From contig UZAN01042614.1 of NCBI GenBank assembly GCA_900618425.1, forward strand, positions 8,134-47,025: 38,892 nt of DNA, in the 5' to 3' direction. This DNA is from Echinostoma caproni. Taxonomy: Eukaryota; Platyhelminthes; Trematoda; Plagiorchiida; Echinostomatidae. Of this stretch, positions 1-9,835 are shown in pieces. Below the pieces are notes generated by a model that saw only the letters and a program-made list of their open reading frames with translations, did not search any database and was not told where the DNA came from. A program made the position numbers and the translations under genes. Position 1 is the stretch's first letter, and the number at the start of each line of letters is the position of its first letter.

Positions 1-530
1 TGTAGCTGCCTCAATAACAAAACTTATCCACTTGCTCTGTTACTTCGGTCGTTAGAGTAAGTTTGGGTACTGGATTAACCCAATCTTGTAGTTACATTTT
101 CCCCTTTGAAGGTGCAAAACGCATACCGAACATGGCTACGCTGGCACTCAAGATATCCAGAAAAGCTTGCAACTTACCTGGATCTTCACTTAGCAGAACA
201 ATGTCATCTGAATATTTCAGATCAGACAGTCTGCCATCTGGGATCAAATTGATGCCGCTATTCTCGCACGAGGATATGGCTGTTTCAAGAATTAAATCTA
301 TGACAATCTATGACAAAGTTAAATAGAAAAGGAGAGAGAGGGCAACCCTGTTGAACACCACTTTCGGTGATGAACTCGGGTGAAAAAGTGCCGTAAGCTC
401 GAACTCGACTTCGGCTAATATTGAAATAAAATTTTCGGGCATACCCTTCGGAGAGAGGCAAATTCAGAGTTTAAAGCTTTCAGACCAAGGAAGACAGAGA
501 GGGTGGGTCTACGAAAAGTATGTCGGTTTC
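1..530 (-). mobile_element. Non-LTR retrotransposon, RT core fragment (inverted 5' half)
   Basis: Read on the minus strand, this is a decayed reverse transcriptase running from about 525 to the left edge. In order it shows RHTFRRPT then FLGLKA (the usual FLDLKAAFD block, degraded), GVQQGCPLSPFLFNFVID at about 359-306, and LSDLKYSDDIVLLSEDP, with the catalytic YxDD as YSDD at 214-203. After that come MFGMRFAPSKGKM and LQDWV, and then EVTEQVDKFCY near position 1. Stops and frameshifts break it, including a 10-bp tandem duplication at 296-315. The homology ends abruptly near 530, where a plus-strand fragment of the same kind begins. It is an RTE/CR1-type LINE by look; I cannot assign the clade exactly. 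Confidence 0.82.
296..315. repeat. 10-bp tandem duplication inside the RT fragment
   Basis: ATCTATGACA occurs twice back to back. It falls just after the GCPLSPFLFNFVID block and shifts the frame by one base, so it is one of the lesions that inactivate this copy. Confidence 0.9.
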
Positions 531-532
531 GG

Positions 533-1440
533 GAAGTAATAGAAAAAGTAGATAAATTTTGTCATCTCGACAGCTATATCTCACCTGGCTGACGCTTCAC
601 AAATGAAGTTTCTTTCCACATATGGAATGCTCGGTTGGTATTTGCCAACTTGGCACATCTAAGGCGCCTTCGTGACATCCGGTTCTCTATGAAGTGTCGA
701 ATGTAGGCTGCAGCAGTTCGGCCCGTGCTACTGTACGGAGAAGAAACTTGGCTATTAAGAAAATAGGATAAAGATAAACTGTCGGTGTTTGAAAACGGCT
801 GTGTACGCAGCATGGCACGAATCTGGTGGGGCAGCCGGACGAGAAATCAGATTAGCTGGAGAGTTTTAGGCTATCACGGACGTCCGTTGGAGCGAGTAGT
901 CGACCTTCATAGATTACGTTGATTGGGGCTTGTGTTGCACATTTTACCAGATAGGTTGCCACGACGAGCAGTGTTCGCCGAGACAGGTAGGGGTTGGAAA
1001 AAACCAATGGTGATCAACCGAAGACCTCGTGTGAGGGTATGAAAACCCTGACCAGGGGACTGGGTCACATAGGTCCCGTTAGGCTTCTTGGCTGGGGCCT
1101 TCAGGATGATCTTAACCGATGATTAGAGACACTGAGTGATATGGCTGAGTGTCGTAAACAATGGCGTTCTTGCATCTCCATTTCTTTGCAGCCATAGTTT
1201 ATTGGAGTTCTCAATTTTCTCGTCGACCCTATCTTCAGCTTCCTTGTCTTCCTCGTATTTTCCATCCAAATGGGCGACTAAGAACCGGCAATCAAAACCG
1301 GCCCACGAAAGGGCATGGTTAATTCTTGTGGGAATGCTCTGATTAGCCTTAATGAAAGAGAACCAAGAAACAGCAATTTTCGATTGACGACGTTTCGACC
1401 TCCTTGGAAGGCCTTTTTCAAGGCATGGTTAATATTTGTA
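533..1440 (+). mobile_element. Non-LTR retrotransposon, RT C-terminus and 3' end
   Basis: Plus-strand translation resumes at EVIEKVDKFCHLDSYISPG (from about 533), the same point in the protein that the inverted half reaches at position 1. It continues with FANLAHLRRLRDIRFSMK, AAAVRPVLLYGEETWLLRK, and RSMARIWWGSR, then LHRLR, LPDRLPRRAVFAETG and, near 1040-1110, a degraded TRGLGHIGPVRLLGWG block. This is the typical C-terminal half of a LINE polyprotein. Stops and shifts interrupt it. A tail at about 1255-1331 (CATCCAAATGGGCGACTAAG and on) closely resembles 12537-12613, so it is probably the common 3' end of the family. The right boundary is approximate. Confidence 0.8.
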
Positions 1441-1529
1441 AAAATTAACTTGACTGAATGAACGATCAGCAGACAAATTTTCGAGTATGTTTTATCCATA
1501 GCTTGGCGCCTTGATATCATCAAGGTGGT

Positions 1530-4500
1530 GCTTATATGAGCTCACTGTATCACAGTACTCAATGGTAAGTGTGGTAGTATGTCAAGTAGAATTATTTCAC
1601 ATATTTTAAAAGATATTTACTTTGATTTGCATTTATTTAAAAATTGTGTAAACTAATGGACACGTGATCTCTGACTGTTTGATTTGAGGGTATGTGCAAA
1701 AAATGTGTATTTATCAACATTTGGTTGTTATTCCTAATAACACCAGAACGACTGTCTTCTGGTAAATGGGCCTTTATCTAGCTGATGTTAGTGTGCATGA
1801 CGGGGGAAGGATAGGGTGAAACAAATTTGAACTGTGCAAAACCAACGTTCAAATCAATTTACTGTCATGTGACATAGACAGCTCCGCACTACTACCCTTG
1901 GTGAATCAGCAGTTTTCATAATTGTAACTAAGTTATACTGGAATAGCATATCAATGACTCCTCATTCCAAAGATGGTACAAGTTTATTTATATTATTTGA
2001 GTCATTCTTATCAAATTTGAGTTTCATTTTGGTTTTGTCGTTCGATCATTCAGAAGCTAAGAATGAAGTAACGAGAGCAAATCTAATATGCTGTGTTGAT
2101 CATGTCTGATAAATCAGAGAAGTGTTACCAGTGTGGAATATATGCAATAATTTTCAGTAATTTTCAACACAACTCCTTTGTAAGGTTGCGTTGAAAAGTT
2201 TGATCTAGGTCTCTACGTTACTTGTCATTTACACACCCTGTTTATGACCACCTTAAGACTATTTGAAGACTGGAGGGGTGATTAAGGGAAAAGCAAATGT
2301 AGTCGTGGGAAGTATGGACACTAGAACTGGTGGACTAGATCTAATAGAAAGCCTTGCATATGTAGTACCTAGTTAGTTTTGAATGGGTGCCACAGACAAC
2401 TTGCGAAGCTGCATTTTCGCAATAAAATTTCTTGTTTCGATTGCTTCCCATACCAAGTGGAAACCAAAGAACCAAAATGCAAGCATGCCAGGTATACCGT
2501 TTAAAGGACCGAATTGAGTCTAGCATTTTTTCTGTTGGATCTCGTTAATTCACATGCGAACCAACCTCTACAAGGTTGATGGAAGCAGCTATGGTACGAA
2601 AAATAGCTCCTCAAAGTTGAAAATGAAAAGCATTATATTCAGACTGATACCTTTTAATAAGTCATTGCATCAGTTTAAAGAAAACACGAATATTACCTAA
2701 TAAACGAGTGGAAAGCATCACACTCCGCAAAATCAATAACATGAGAAAGTTGACTTTGCTTGTCATTCATAATTGAAACATTGACTAAACACTGTTTCCT
2801 TCAAAGCTTTAAAATGGAAGATTTTCCACCGACATAATCCCCAGAAAAAGCGATAAACCGTTAAAACAAGCGTTTACAATATTCATTGCATTATAATGCG
2901 TATCCGGTAGCCTACACTGTTAAATATTCAAAGGGAAAACGGACTTTAAAGGACCAATTTAAAGTAGAAAGCGGCACAGTAACCAGCAAACAAAAGCCAT
3001 CAAGAAAGTCGTGCAGTTAGCAAGCGCATCAAGTCTACCATCAAACATGTTTACTGCGCAACCGACTCAGTTCTGATTTCTTTACCATTAGAATGTCAAG
3101 AGCGTCCACGTTAGAATCATTTCTCTATTCATCGACTTACACTGTGTATCAAGACCGGATGCATTTGTATCTAAATCAACACAATGAAAAGATAGTTAGA
3201 TCACCGACTAACCGACCAAATTCAAGCATGGCCTACGAAAGTGCTGCGCGATAGATTTGCTCTAGTACATCGTCGATCGTGAAGAAAAGGCTCGGAGCTT
3301 CTATTACGCAACAACCACGGGGAAAAACGGTGTCGTTTGAACACAGTCATGAACTCAAATCATCCGCCACGACACTAACCAGTAAATTGCTCAATTAGGA
3401 TGGGTCTCGATTTGTTCACGCCTATTGACCAAATAATGTAAGCAAACTGCGTGAATGGTTCTCACATTAGCTTTCCTATGATGCTTGAACCCCATAGCCT
3501 CCGTTTTGTCCGTTTCTTTTTAATAATCACGTGTTTCGTTCAGTTTCGTTTGTTCACTGAATGTCGAAATTTTCTTGACGGTATACACAGCATGGGCACA
3601 AAAGCAACAAAATCATGGTATACGCAGTACAAACCCGAGAATTGTCAGTTAAGATGACACAGACACGCTCCGTGTTGATGGGTGCCAGACAAATATTGTG
3701 ACAAAACCAAAACGGAAAGCATTTTTGGCTCTGCACCATTGTGTAGGTGGGAATGAGTGAATCTATTGCCTTCATTCAAAGCAGATGAATTGCGCGTAAG
3801 CTGCAGTCCTCGAATACCCACATGTTTGCAATATCGCAAGCATATTTTAAATGACCTTGAAAACTATCACAACGTGACAGAGGTGAAAGCGTCACATAAA
3901 TCGGTCGATTTTCTCAGTCTAAACATGCTCAGGTCAAAATATTATCGTGCACATTCCACTTATAAGTCTGTGCTCCACCCCATTAACTGAAGGATACCAA
4001 TCACATGTACTGTAGCCTTAGCAAGCGCAAAAAAGTTTTCGAAAAGCGAGGCCATTGGGTTAGGCATTCAAAAATAGAATAACAGTGATGTATGTATACA
4101 CCTGACGTAGAAAACGAGTAAACCAGCAGAAAACTATTCGAATACGGCAAACTTTTCATATCCAGCGCTTGCTATTTGGTTAGTGTTACGCCTGTATCTA
4201 TAAGAATAAATTAATGTCCTATCTGTACGCACATAGTCACTGGGAATCTGTGCAGTGAGTGATCCATTGAAAGAAATCAGACCTTATTTCAACAGTTTTC
4301 TTCCGAATATGTTTTTGTGCCGAAATCTCTACTATTATGAAACAATCCGCTTTTCATGCAGAAGATCCTCAGTTGCAGATGCTGTTTGGGGTCACTATTG
4401 CAGAAAAACAGAAGCTACGTTTATCGGAGAGAGGGGAAGGCCTCTTAATCTGAGACCCCTGGCTAACATAAACAGATGCCTGCACGTTTATGCACTTAAA

Positions 4501-5229
4501 TAATACTAAATGCCATTCAACTGTAGAGAGCTACAAACTGCAGAAGGAAAGGGAGAGAATATCCAATCAATTGGAAAAGAAATTACAATTGAGCAATCAG
4601 GTATTTTATTTGAACAAATAAGGGATTTATCGAACAGAAAATAAATTAAGGTGAGTCAAAAAAGAAAGCTCTGAACAGCTGCTTCAACCCCAGCAGTATA
4701 ACTCCCAGCCCTGTGTGGGCATCAGTAGGGTCAAGTAAAGTTGACCAGTTTAAAACAGCTATACATAACTTCCAAGCTTATCACTCCACTTCTTATTTTC
4801 CCTGTATGGGATGAAAATTATTCCATTGAGGAGAACAACTGTTGGTTACAATTCCGCCAATGCAATAAGTTTTAAGATTGATTTGCAGGGGTAATGGTTT
4901 TCAAATTATGAACAAGTAGGTGCCCTCCTAATCTTTACTGCCTTAACTTTAGTGGTATAAAGGCTCTTGTCTTAGATATTCTTCATAACCCTTAGATGAT
5001 TAAAAGCTGAAAGTGAAAATATTCCCCTTAAATCGACCCACAAATCACACAAGTATACGCGTGAAATGACTTGTCTATCTTGGCTTTTCAGGTTCAAAAT
5101 CGAAGTGAATAAAATTATCGAATGTGCAAAATCACAAACAAAGCAAGGTTTTTCAACTGCTCTGAGGTTATACAACATAATGCATTTTTGACTGTACGTC
5201 AACTTGTATTTCAGCCATACAACACAGGA
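1530..5229. other. Unannotated intronic DNA
   Basis: AT-rich sequence within GIPC intron 3. It holds only short ORFs (82 codons or fewer) without recognisable motifs. I see no repeats or RNA genes that I can support. Confidence 0.5.
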
Positions 5230-5251
5230 AGTGTTCAAATAGTTAATTGGC
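5230..5251 (+). repeat. Direct repeat flanking tRNA-like unit, copy 1
   Basis: The segment GTTCAAATAGTTAATTGGC here recurs at 5527-5545. The two copies sit in the same orientation at the left side of each tRNA-like unit. A degraded third relative (AATACAGGAAATG, then ATCAATTAGG) follows the second unit at about 5668-5697. Confidence 0.8.
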
Positions 5252-5290
5252 AGATTTGAAGTTTGTATGTCGATTGTGAAAAGTTCAGTA

Positions 5291-5370
5291 GCCTCGGCGG
5301 GATTTGAACCCACGCATGGACGCCGCCTGCGCTTTGTACGTGCATGCTCTACCAGCTGAGCTACGAAGCC
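5291..5370 (-). repeat. tRNA-like sequence (SINE head or tRNA pseudogene), left arm
   Basis: Minus-strand cloverleaf-like sequence with an A box (TAGCTCAGCTGG) and a B box (GGGTTCAAATC). The T stem GTGGG/CCCGC is intact, and the acceptor GCTTCG/CCGAGGC is mostly paired. The loop is GTACAAA, giving the unlikely anticodon ACA, and the variable region is about 14 nt. These oddities argue for a tRNA-derived repeat rather than a working tRNA. It forms the left arm of an inverted repeat with 5565-5643, and the flanks (GATTGTGAA, TCAGTAG) are also shared. Confidence 0.7.
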
Positions 5371-5564
5371 ACACCGATAGCACTGATCTTCTCACATTCG
5401 AATTTACCCATCCAACTTACAGAGGCATGTGGCATCCACCAGTTAGCATGTAAGCTGACTGCCCCGACAGGTTTTCCTTAGAATTCACCGGACTCCACCG
5501 AATGAGCTTCTAAGACGAGGTGAATTGTTCAAATAGTTAATTGGCTATCAGTGCTATCAATGTG

Positions 5565-5643
5565 GCCTCGTAGCTCAGCTGGTAGAGCATGCGCGTACAA
5601 AGCGTAGACGGCGTCCATGCCGGGGTTCGAATCCCACCGAGGC
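5565..5643 (+). repeat. tRNA-like sequence, right arm of inverted pair
   Basis: Plus-strand cloverleaf: acceptor GCCTCG with CGAGGC, D arm AGCTC-GAGC, anticodon stem TGCGC/GCGTA with loop GTACAAA (5595-5601), variable arm GACGGCGTC able to pair with itself, T arm CGGGGTTCGAATCCC. It folds better than the left copy. The anticodon would be ACA (codon UGU), which is not a normal cytosolic tRNA-Cys anticodon. I therefore call it a tRNA-derived repeat, although a tRNA gene or pseudogene is not excluded. Confidence 0.65.
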
Positions 5644-5659
5644 TACTGAACTTTCACAA

Positions 5660-7107
5660 TCGACATGCAATACAGGAAATGTCTTATCAATTAGGAGAAA
5701 ATGGCACGAATTAGTTATCTGTCTCCTTGGATAAGTAACCAGTTGACTGTCAGATAAATTAACCGACTGCAAAATTCGATAGAATTAGAGAAATTGTGCA
5801 AACTGTTTTTAATTTCTTTATTTATCTTTCAGTCACAACACGCTGCATCGAGACGTCAGTGTGATAAAATGTGAGAAAGCGCGATCACGTGAGCATTTTA
5901 CAAACAAGCTCTTCATCAACAAAACGATATTTATGTGTATATGGTCGTGGGATTCTTGCAGTTTTCAAAAAAGGAAGTTTAAACTCAGATACTTTTTTGC
6001 TTCAAGTTGAAATCTTTTGACGACACGTGATGCCAATCGAGGTTAAATAGTAGACTGAACTATTTAAGTGATAAATATGAAATTACTCCAAAATGCGAAA
6101 CATTCAGCTTCAAAAATTAAAGCCTGTTATTATTTCAGGTCATCTATGTATACCGCTTGGAGATACATTGTGTCAGGTTAAATCCACTGCATAAAACCTC
6201 GAACAGAAATGAGGATATATTCCGTTCAGCCTACGGATTCCTTGGCCTATGATTTGCATTCTACCGCACAGTTTTTCCTACCAGACCAAATAAGCAAATC
6301 AGCCATTCCATCAAATTTTTACACCATATTACGCAGTGCAAAGTTTGAAACTTAATTTATTAAGTACTTTTACCAAGGTGCTGCAAGCAGTGAAGGTTGA
6401 ACGTAAAAATAGATCAATATAGGCATTTATTGGTGCAATTAACGAAGTGTTTTTGTAATGCATGCTGTTGTTGGCAAGTCGATAAAGCATGGAAACCAAA
6501 TTTGTTTGCTAACTTTGTTCTCATGATCAAACAGATGAGTTTGTTCTCAAATTGGAGTTGTATTGTATATTCCATGTGATCTCTAGTTTACACAAAGCTG
6601 TTCTGGTGTTGATCCTAGTCCCGATCAGTTTTCCAATTCCACACGCGTAATAATGCTTTAAGTCGCAGTGCAATTTTATGTAACGACTAACAAAGAGTAT
6701 CATAATTCCAGAAGGCGGTGTACGGTCGAGGAAGGTTATTTATTGCGAATAACGATCAAGGTATCAGTGGATTGTCATTCATACAACAAAATATCTCAGA
6801 CAGGATAGTTGATGGAACGGTCCACTAGATGTGTATTCTTGTAGTCACCATACCGAACACCAGCAATTTGCTGTATCAGCTTGTGTTCTTTTTTGGCCGT
6901 TGAAAAACACTGCCACTCGCATTTTTTTGCGAACTACTCATAAGTGAGTAGTTTCTCACAACAAGAGCATTAAATAGTTGGTTTGTTGTAACCGGGAACA
7001 CAGAAATAAACATTTAATAAAACGCACCAGTATATCACAATCTTCAAGGGCGCGATCTACATATGCAGACCCTTGTGATGGTGAATACGCATGGAATAAA
7101 TAAGGTA
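5660..7107. other. Unannotated intronic DNA
   Basis: AT-rich DNA between the tRNA-like pair and the first hammerhead SINE. Only chance-length ORFs are present (60 codons at 6397-6579). Confidence 0.5.
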
Positions 7108-7290
7108 ATTCCTCCACAAATGACAAATCTCTGTGGTTACAGACAAAGTATACTGGTCTCCTGTGTCAACCTAATTGTGACTCTTCAGTAGTTCGTAAAA
7201 GTTACCTCCCTGCCGGGAACGGAACCGCAAAGCTTCGGCTTACGAATCAAAACCCTTATCCCTGAGCTGCACGGTTTACGCTCAACACCT
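7108..7290 (-). mobile_element. tRNA-headed SINE with hammerhead-like core, copy A
   Basis: On the minus strand, an A box like CAGCTCAGGGATAAGGG (7269-7253) is followed by a B-box-like GCGGTTCCGTTCCCGG (7228-7213). A body then aligns with copies B and C through the ribozyme region and the following block (CTGTAACCACAGAGATTT). It is the most decayed of the three copies. It lies head to head with copy B, with about 45 bases between them. Confidence 0.72.
7145..7192 (-). ncRNA. Degenerate hammerhead ribozyme motif, copy A
   Basis: The minus strand reads CTGAAGAG (7188-7181), then TCACAATTAGG, TTGACAC in place of CGAAAC, AGGA, and GAC|CAGTATAC. Spacing is the same as in copies B and C, but conserved core bases are lost: CTGAUGA has T to A and GAAA reads GACA. 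I infer that it is not active. Confidence 0.5.
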
Positions 7291-7335
7291 TGAGAGAGTG
7301 ACTTCATCAATTTAAAATATCATGTATGGATTAGC

Positions 7336-7490
7336 TAAACCCGAAAGTACGCGGATCGAGTACCGGCTGAGACACCAAAGTAAGCAATGCGGATGAGTTT
7401 CAACAGGACGAAACGGCGGTTCAGTACACCATTTCGGTTATCACATAGATTTCTATCGCATTTAAATGGTAGAGAACCACCTATATTCCA
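7336..7490 (+). mobile_element. tRNA-headed SINE with hammerhead-like core, copy B (5' truncated)
   Basis: It starts within the tRNA-like head at CCCGAAAGTACGCGG and includes a B-box remnant (GCGGATCGAGTACC). The body, with the ribozyme core at 7390-7422, aligns with copy C on to GGTTATCACATAGATTTC (7436-7453) and beyond. The A box is missing. The right boundary is uncertain and could extend to about 7560. Confidence 0.72.
7379..7431 (+). ncRNA. Hammerhead ribozyme-like motif, copy B
   Basis: The core reads CGGATGAG (7390-7397; canonical CUGAUGAG with one change), stem II GTTTC-AACA-GGAC (a bulged helix), GAAAC (7410-7414) fully canonical, a 4-base loop GGCG, then GTT before CAGTA, where cleavage would be expected. 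Stem III is minimal (A-U and C-G pairs around four bases), giving a type I layout. The T-to-G change in CUGAUGA probably impairs or abolishes catalysis. Three aligned copies with conserved spacing make a chance match unlikely. Confidence 0.6.
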
Positions 7491-7603
7491 GGGAGTGAAA
7501 CTCATGCTAAATACCATTAACGGCACCCGGTGCCTGTGTGCGGAATGTACCAATCCAAGCATGATATTCTAAAACGATAATTCCTCTGTTAATTTATGAA
7601 CCC

Positions 7604-7660
7604 ACGCACTGTCGACCGCATAACTCAAGGGTGAGCTTTTCGTCTCTCAGTCCAAAATTG
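7604..7660 (+). repeat. SINE head fragment
   Basis: GTCGACCGCATAACTCAAGG and GTGA match the start of the tRNA-like head of copy C (GTCGACCGTGTAGCTCAAGG, minus strand). The fragment covers the A-box part only and loses similarity soon after. Confidence 0.5.
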
Positions 7661-7992
7661 TAAGCCTGGATGAAGTGTTTTAAAGGGATTGAACCGGAAA
7701 TCAGACGCATTTCTTTGGCGATTACGTAAAACATTACATGGCAAATGATATGCTCAGGTTCTCTTTTATTTCATTAACCAACTGGGAGCATGTCAGTAAA
7801 TATGTCCTTCCTGAAGAGGAGTAGAACTGACCAGATTTGAGAAAATTCACTTTCGCTAATTGACACCGGTGTGTTGTTAAGTCGGAACTGATTTGACTTC
7901 TTATCAGATTGAGCAAACTCCTTCAAATCTACGCGATGACACATCAGACAGAGCAGCAAACGGAGTTTAAAAGGAACAAAAAATGAACTTAC

Positions 7993-8096
7993 CACTCGTT
8001 CTTCCACTGTTCCATTAGTACGGAGACGGATGGTTCGTTTCTTTCCACCAAGACCAACGGAAGATGCATTTAATGTGGCCCGAGAATTCAGCATAT
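7993..8096 (-). CDS. GIPC: GIPC-family PDZ adaptor, exon 3 (post-PDZ linker)
   Basis: This exon encodes the last two bases of codon 208 and residues 209-242. The acceptor is AG at 8098-8097 after a T-rich tract. Its AT joins the T left by exon 2 to make a Tyr codon, followed by MLNSRATLNASSVGLG and GGKKRTIRLRTNGTVEERV. The basic R/K-T-I/L-R-LR strand followed by V-E matches the linker between the PDZ and GH2 domains of GIPC1. The exon ends in phase 0 at 7993, before a consensus GTAAGT donor (7992-7987). Three exons joining in compatible phases with consensus sites make the model strong. Known GIPC proteins are about 330 residues, so roughly 70-90 C-terminal residues (the GH2 domain that binds myosin VI) are missing. 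I scanned the minus strand of 1-7986 by eye for GH2 motifs and found none. Confidence 0.88.
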
Positions 8097-8352
8097 CTAA
8101 ATTACGCAAAACGGGATGGGTCGTAAGAATATAAAATAAAAACAGAAAGTTGAACTACGTTTCCACAAGAATCTAGTAGCTAACACAAAATAGCGAACAA
8201 GCTCGTTTTCGGTGCCACCTCAACTGGCTAAGTACAGCACAATTTATAACATTAAAACAGGTGGGGAGAGGAGACAAATATCTGAGGAGGAAATCAGAAT
8301 TTAACGAGAGATGATGGACTTGTGCTAATTGATGTTCGCGAATTTGTATGTT

Positions 8353-8370
8353 TGTGTGTGTGTGTGTGTG
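8353..8370 (+). repeat. (TG)9 microsatellite
   Basis: Uninterrupted TG dinucleotide run in GIPC intron 2. Confidence 0.95.
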
Positions 8371-8974
8371 CGTGGAAAATGAGAGGGGGTTGTGAATAGA
8401 TGGGTAGGTGAATGAGTGGTTGATCATAGCCGGAGGTTACGTCACCAGATTGTTAGTGGATGGCCATGGTAAGACCAAAGTTCTAACAAACTGTTTCTGG
8501 GGGCACATTTGGTTGCAATCATTCAGTGCAAAAATGCCGAGCACGGCTTATACTTGTAAACTTGATCTATATTGATTTTATATCAATCAGTCTGCGAGAT
8601 AATTGCGGTTAATTCTTTGGTGTTTCATCAAATTGTGATGCAGATCAGATATTGCATAACAAGGAACTTAGAAACATCAAATTTGTACAGGTTGTGAGCT
8701 GCATCTTTGCTTGACTATAAGACGACCCTGTTCGACTACGGTCTGATTTATTCCATCATTCGTGGCCTCAATGCTTGATTTGTTGTGCTTTATAATATCC
8801 TAATGGGATTAGGAGGGGAATGATATAACTGAAACTTCCCAAAATACTAATGAACGGACATTAATTTCTTCCTCTCAGTGCTTTAAAATATCGATTCATC
8901 TTCATTTTGCAGAGGTAAAACGAACGTTAAAGTTTTCTGTTATCGGTATCATTACTACTGCCCTAGCTATTAAT

Positions 8975-9023
8975 GTAGTAGTAGTGGTAGTAGTTGTTGT
9001 TGTTGCTGTTGTGGTGGTGGTTG
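8975..9023 (+). repeat. GTA/GTT/GTG triplet repeat tract
   Basis: Imperfect triplet tract passing from GTA through GTT to GTG units. It is a simple repeat with no coding sense. Confidence 0.9.
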
Positions 9024-9223
9024 CCATCCACAGTCTGATGATCTAAACACTTGGCCCCACCTCCTCTTGTTTTATAAAATTGCAAAATATTGCGGTATAG
9101 AAAGAAATTTTTCATCCTATGTGATTCTATCTCACTTGGTTCAGTATCGTTATTCGTGATTTATCTTTTGAGTACATGTCGGTGTAAATGGATAAGCAAA
9201 TATGCCAAAGGTAAGTATTGCTG

Positions 9224-9835
9224 GAGGCAAGGATGTTTAGTTTGACTTTCTAAATAAAACACTTGCGTAAACAATTATGCGAAACAATCGCAGCTGGCAT
9301 TCTAGTAATCGGTTCTTTTCTACCAGCAGTTTTTCTGTGTCTATCGTTAGCAATTTCCATTATAATGAATATTCTAGTAACTCTTCTCTATCCAGAACTT
9401 CTCATGAATATCCCGAGTAACACATCGAAAACTGATGCTATTAGTACACTCCATACTGAGCGAGCATAAAAATGTTTTATACTTTCAACTGAAAGCTGAT
9501 GGATACTTGAAACTACTCCCAAACAGACGCAACCGTTTTTACTGCTAACAACTTGATTGCTTAGTCTTTTTCAGTCAACTACCTGGGTATCCATTCAAGC
9601 GGGGATGCATCCTGATCTAGCCATGATGCATCATTTTTGTGGAAGTTATGCAACTCAGATTTTCCTTCATGGTTCCTCAAGCCTTTTCCAATACATTCAT
9701 TTTAGATTAACCGCGTTGTATGTTTTATACGCTTCGCTATTAGGTTTATACTTATATAAACTTAAGTTTTCTGTTCTTTTAGGAAATGGTTCGAAACTTA
9801 TCACTCAATTCCCCCAGGATCTGGGTGACTGTTAG
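9224..9835 (+). other. Two short hydrophobic ORFs inside GIPC intron 2
   Basis: 9263-9469 encodes a 68-residue peptide with one strongly hydrophobic stretch (AAGILVIGSFLPAVFLCLSL and on). 9557-9835 encodes 92 residues with another (LTALYVLYASLLGLYLYKL). A T-rich stretch ending TTTTTCAG just before the second ORF resembles a splice acceptor. I do not recognise a family, and ORFs of this length arise by chance in AT-rich DNA. I record them without calling a gene. Confidence 0.12.

Larger units (their letters stand above)
1..7992 (-). other. GIPC intron 3, 5' part (at least 8 kb, runs off the left edge)
   Basis: It begins with donor GTAAGT at 7992-7987. No exon continuing the GIPC reading frame was recognised between here and position 1. 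A short or divergent exon could still be missed by eye. Confidence 0.6.

Noticed and set aside
5565..5643. Functional tRNA-Cys or tRNA-Val gene
   Set aside because: The anticodon by loop position is ACA, the variable region is long, and a near copy sits inverted nearby with the same flanks, so a tRNA-derived repeat is more likely.
1..7986. GIPC exon 4 with the GH2 domain
   Set aside because: Looked for VDDLL, YMG, and F-F-WG type motifs on the minus strand and found none; likely beyond the left edge.
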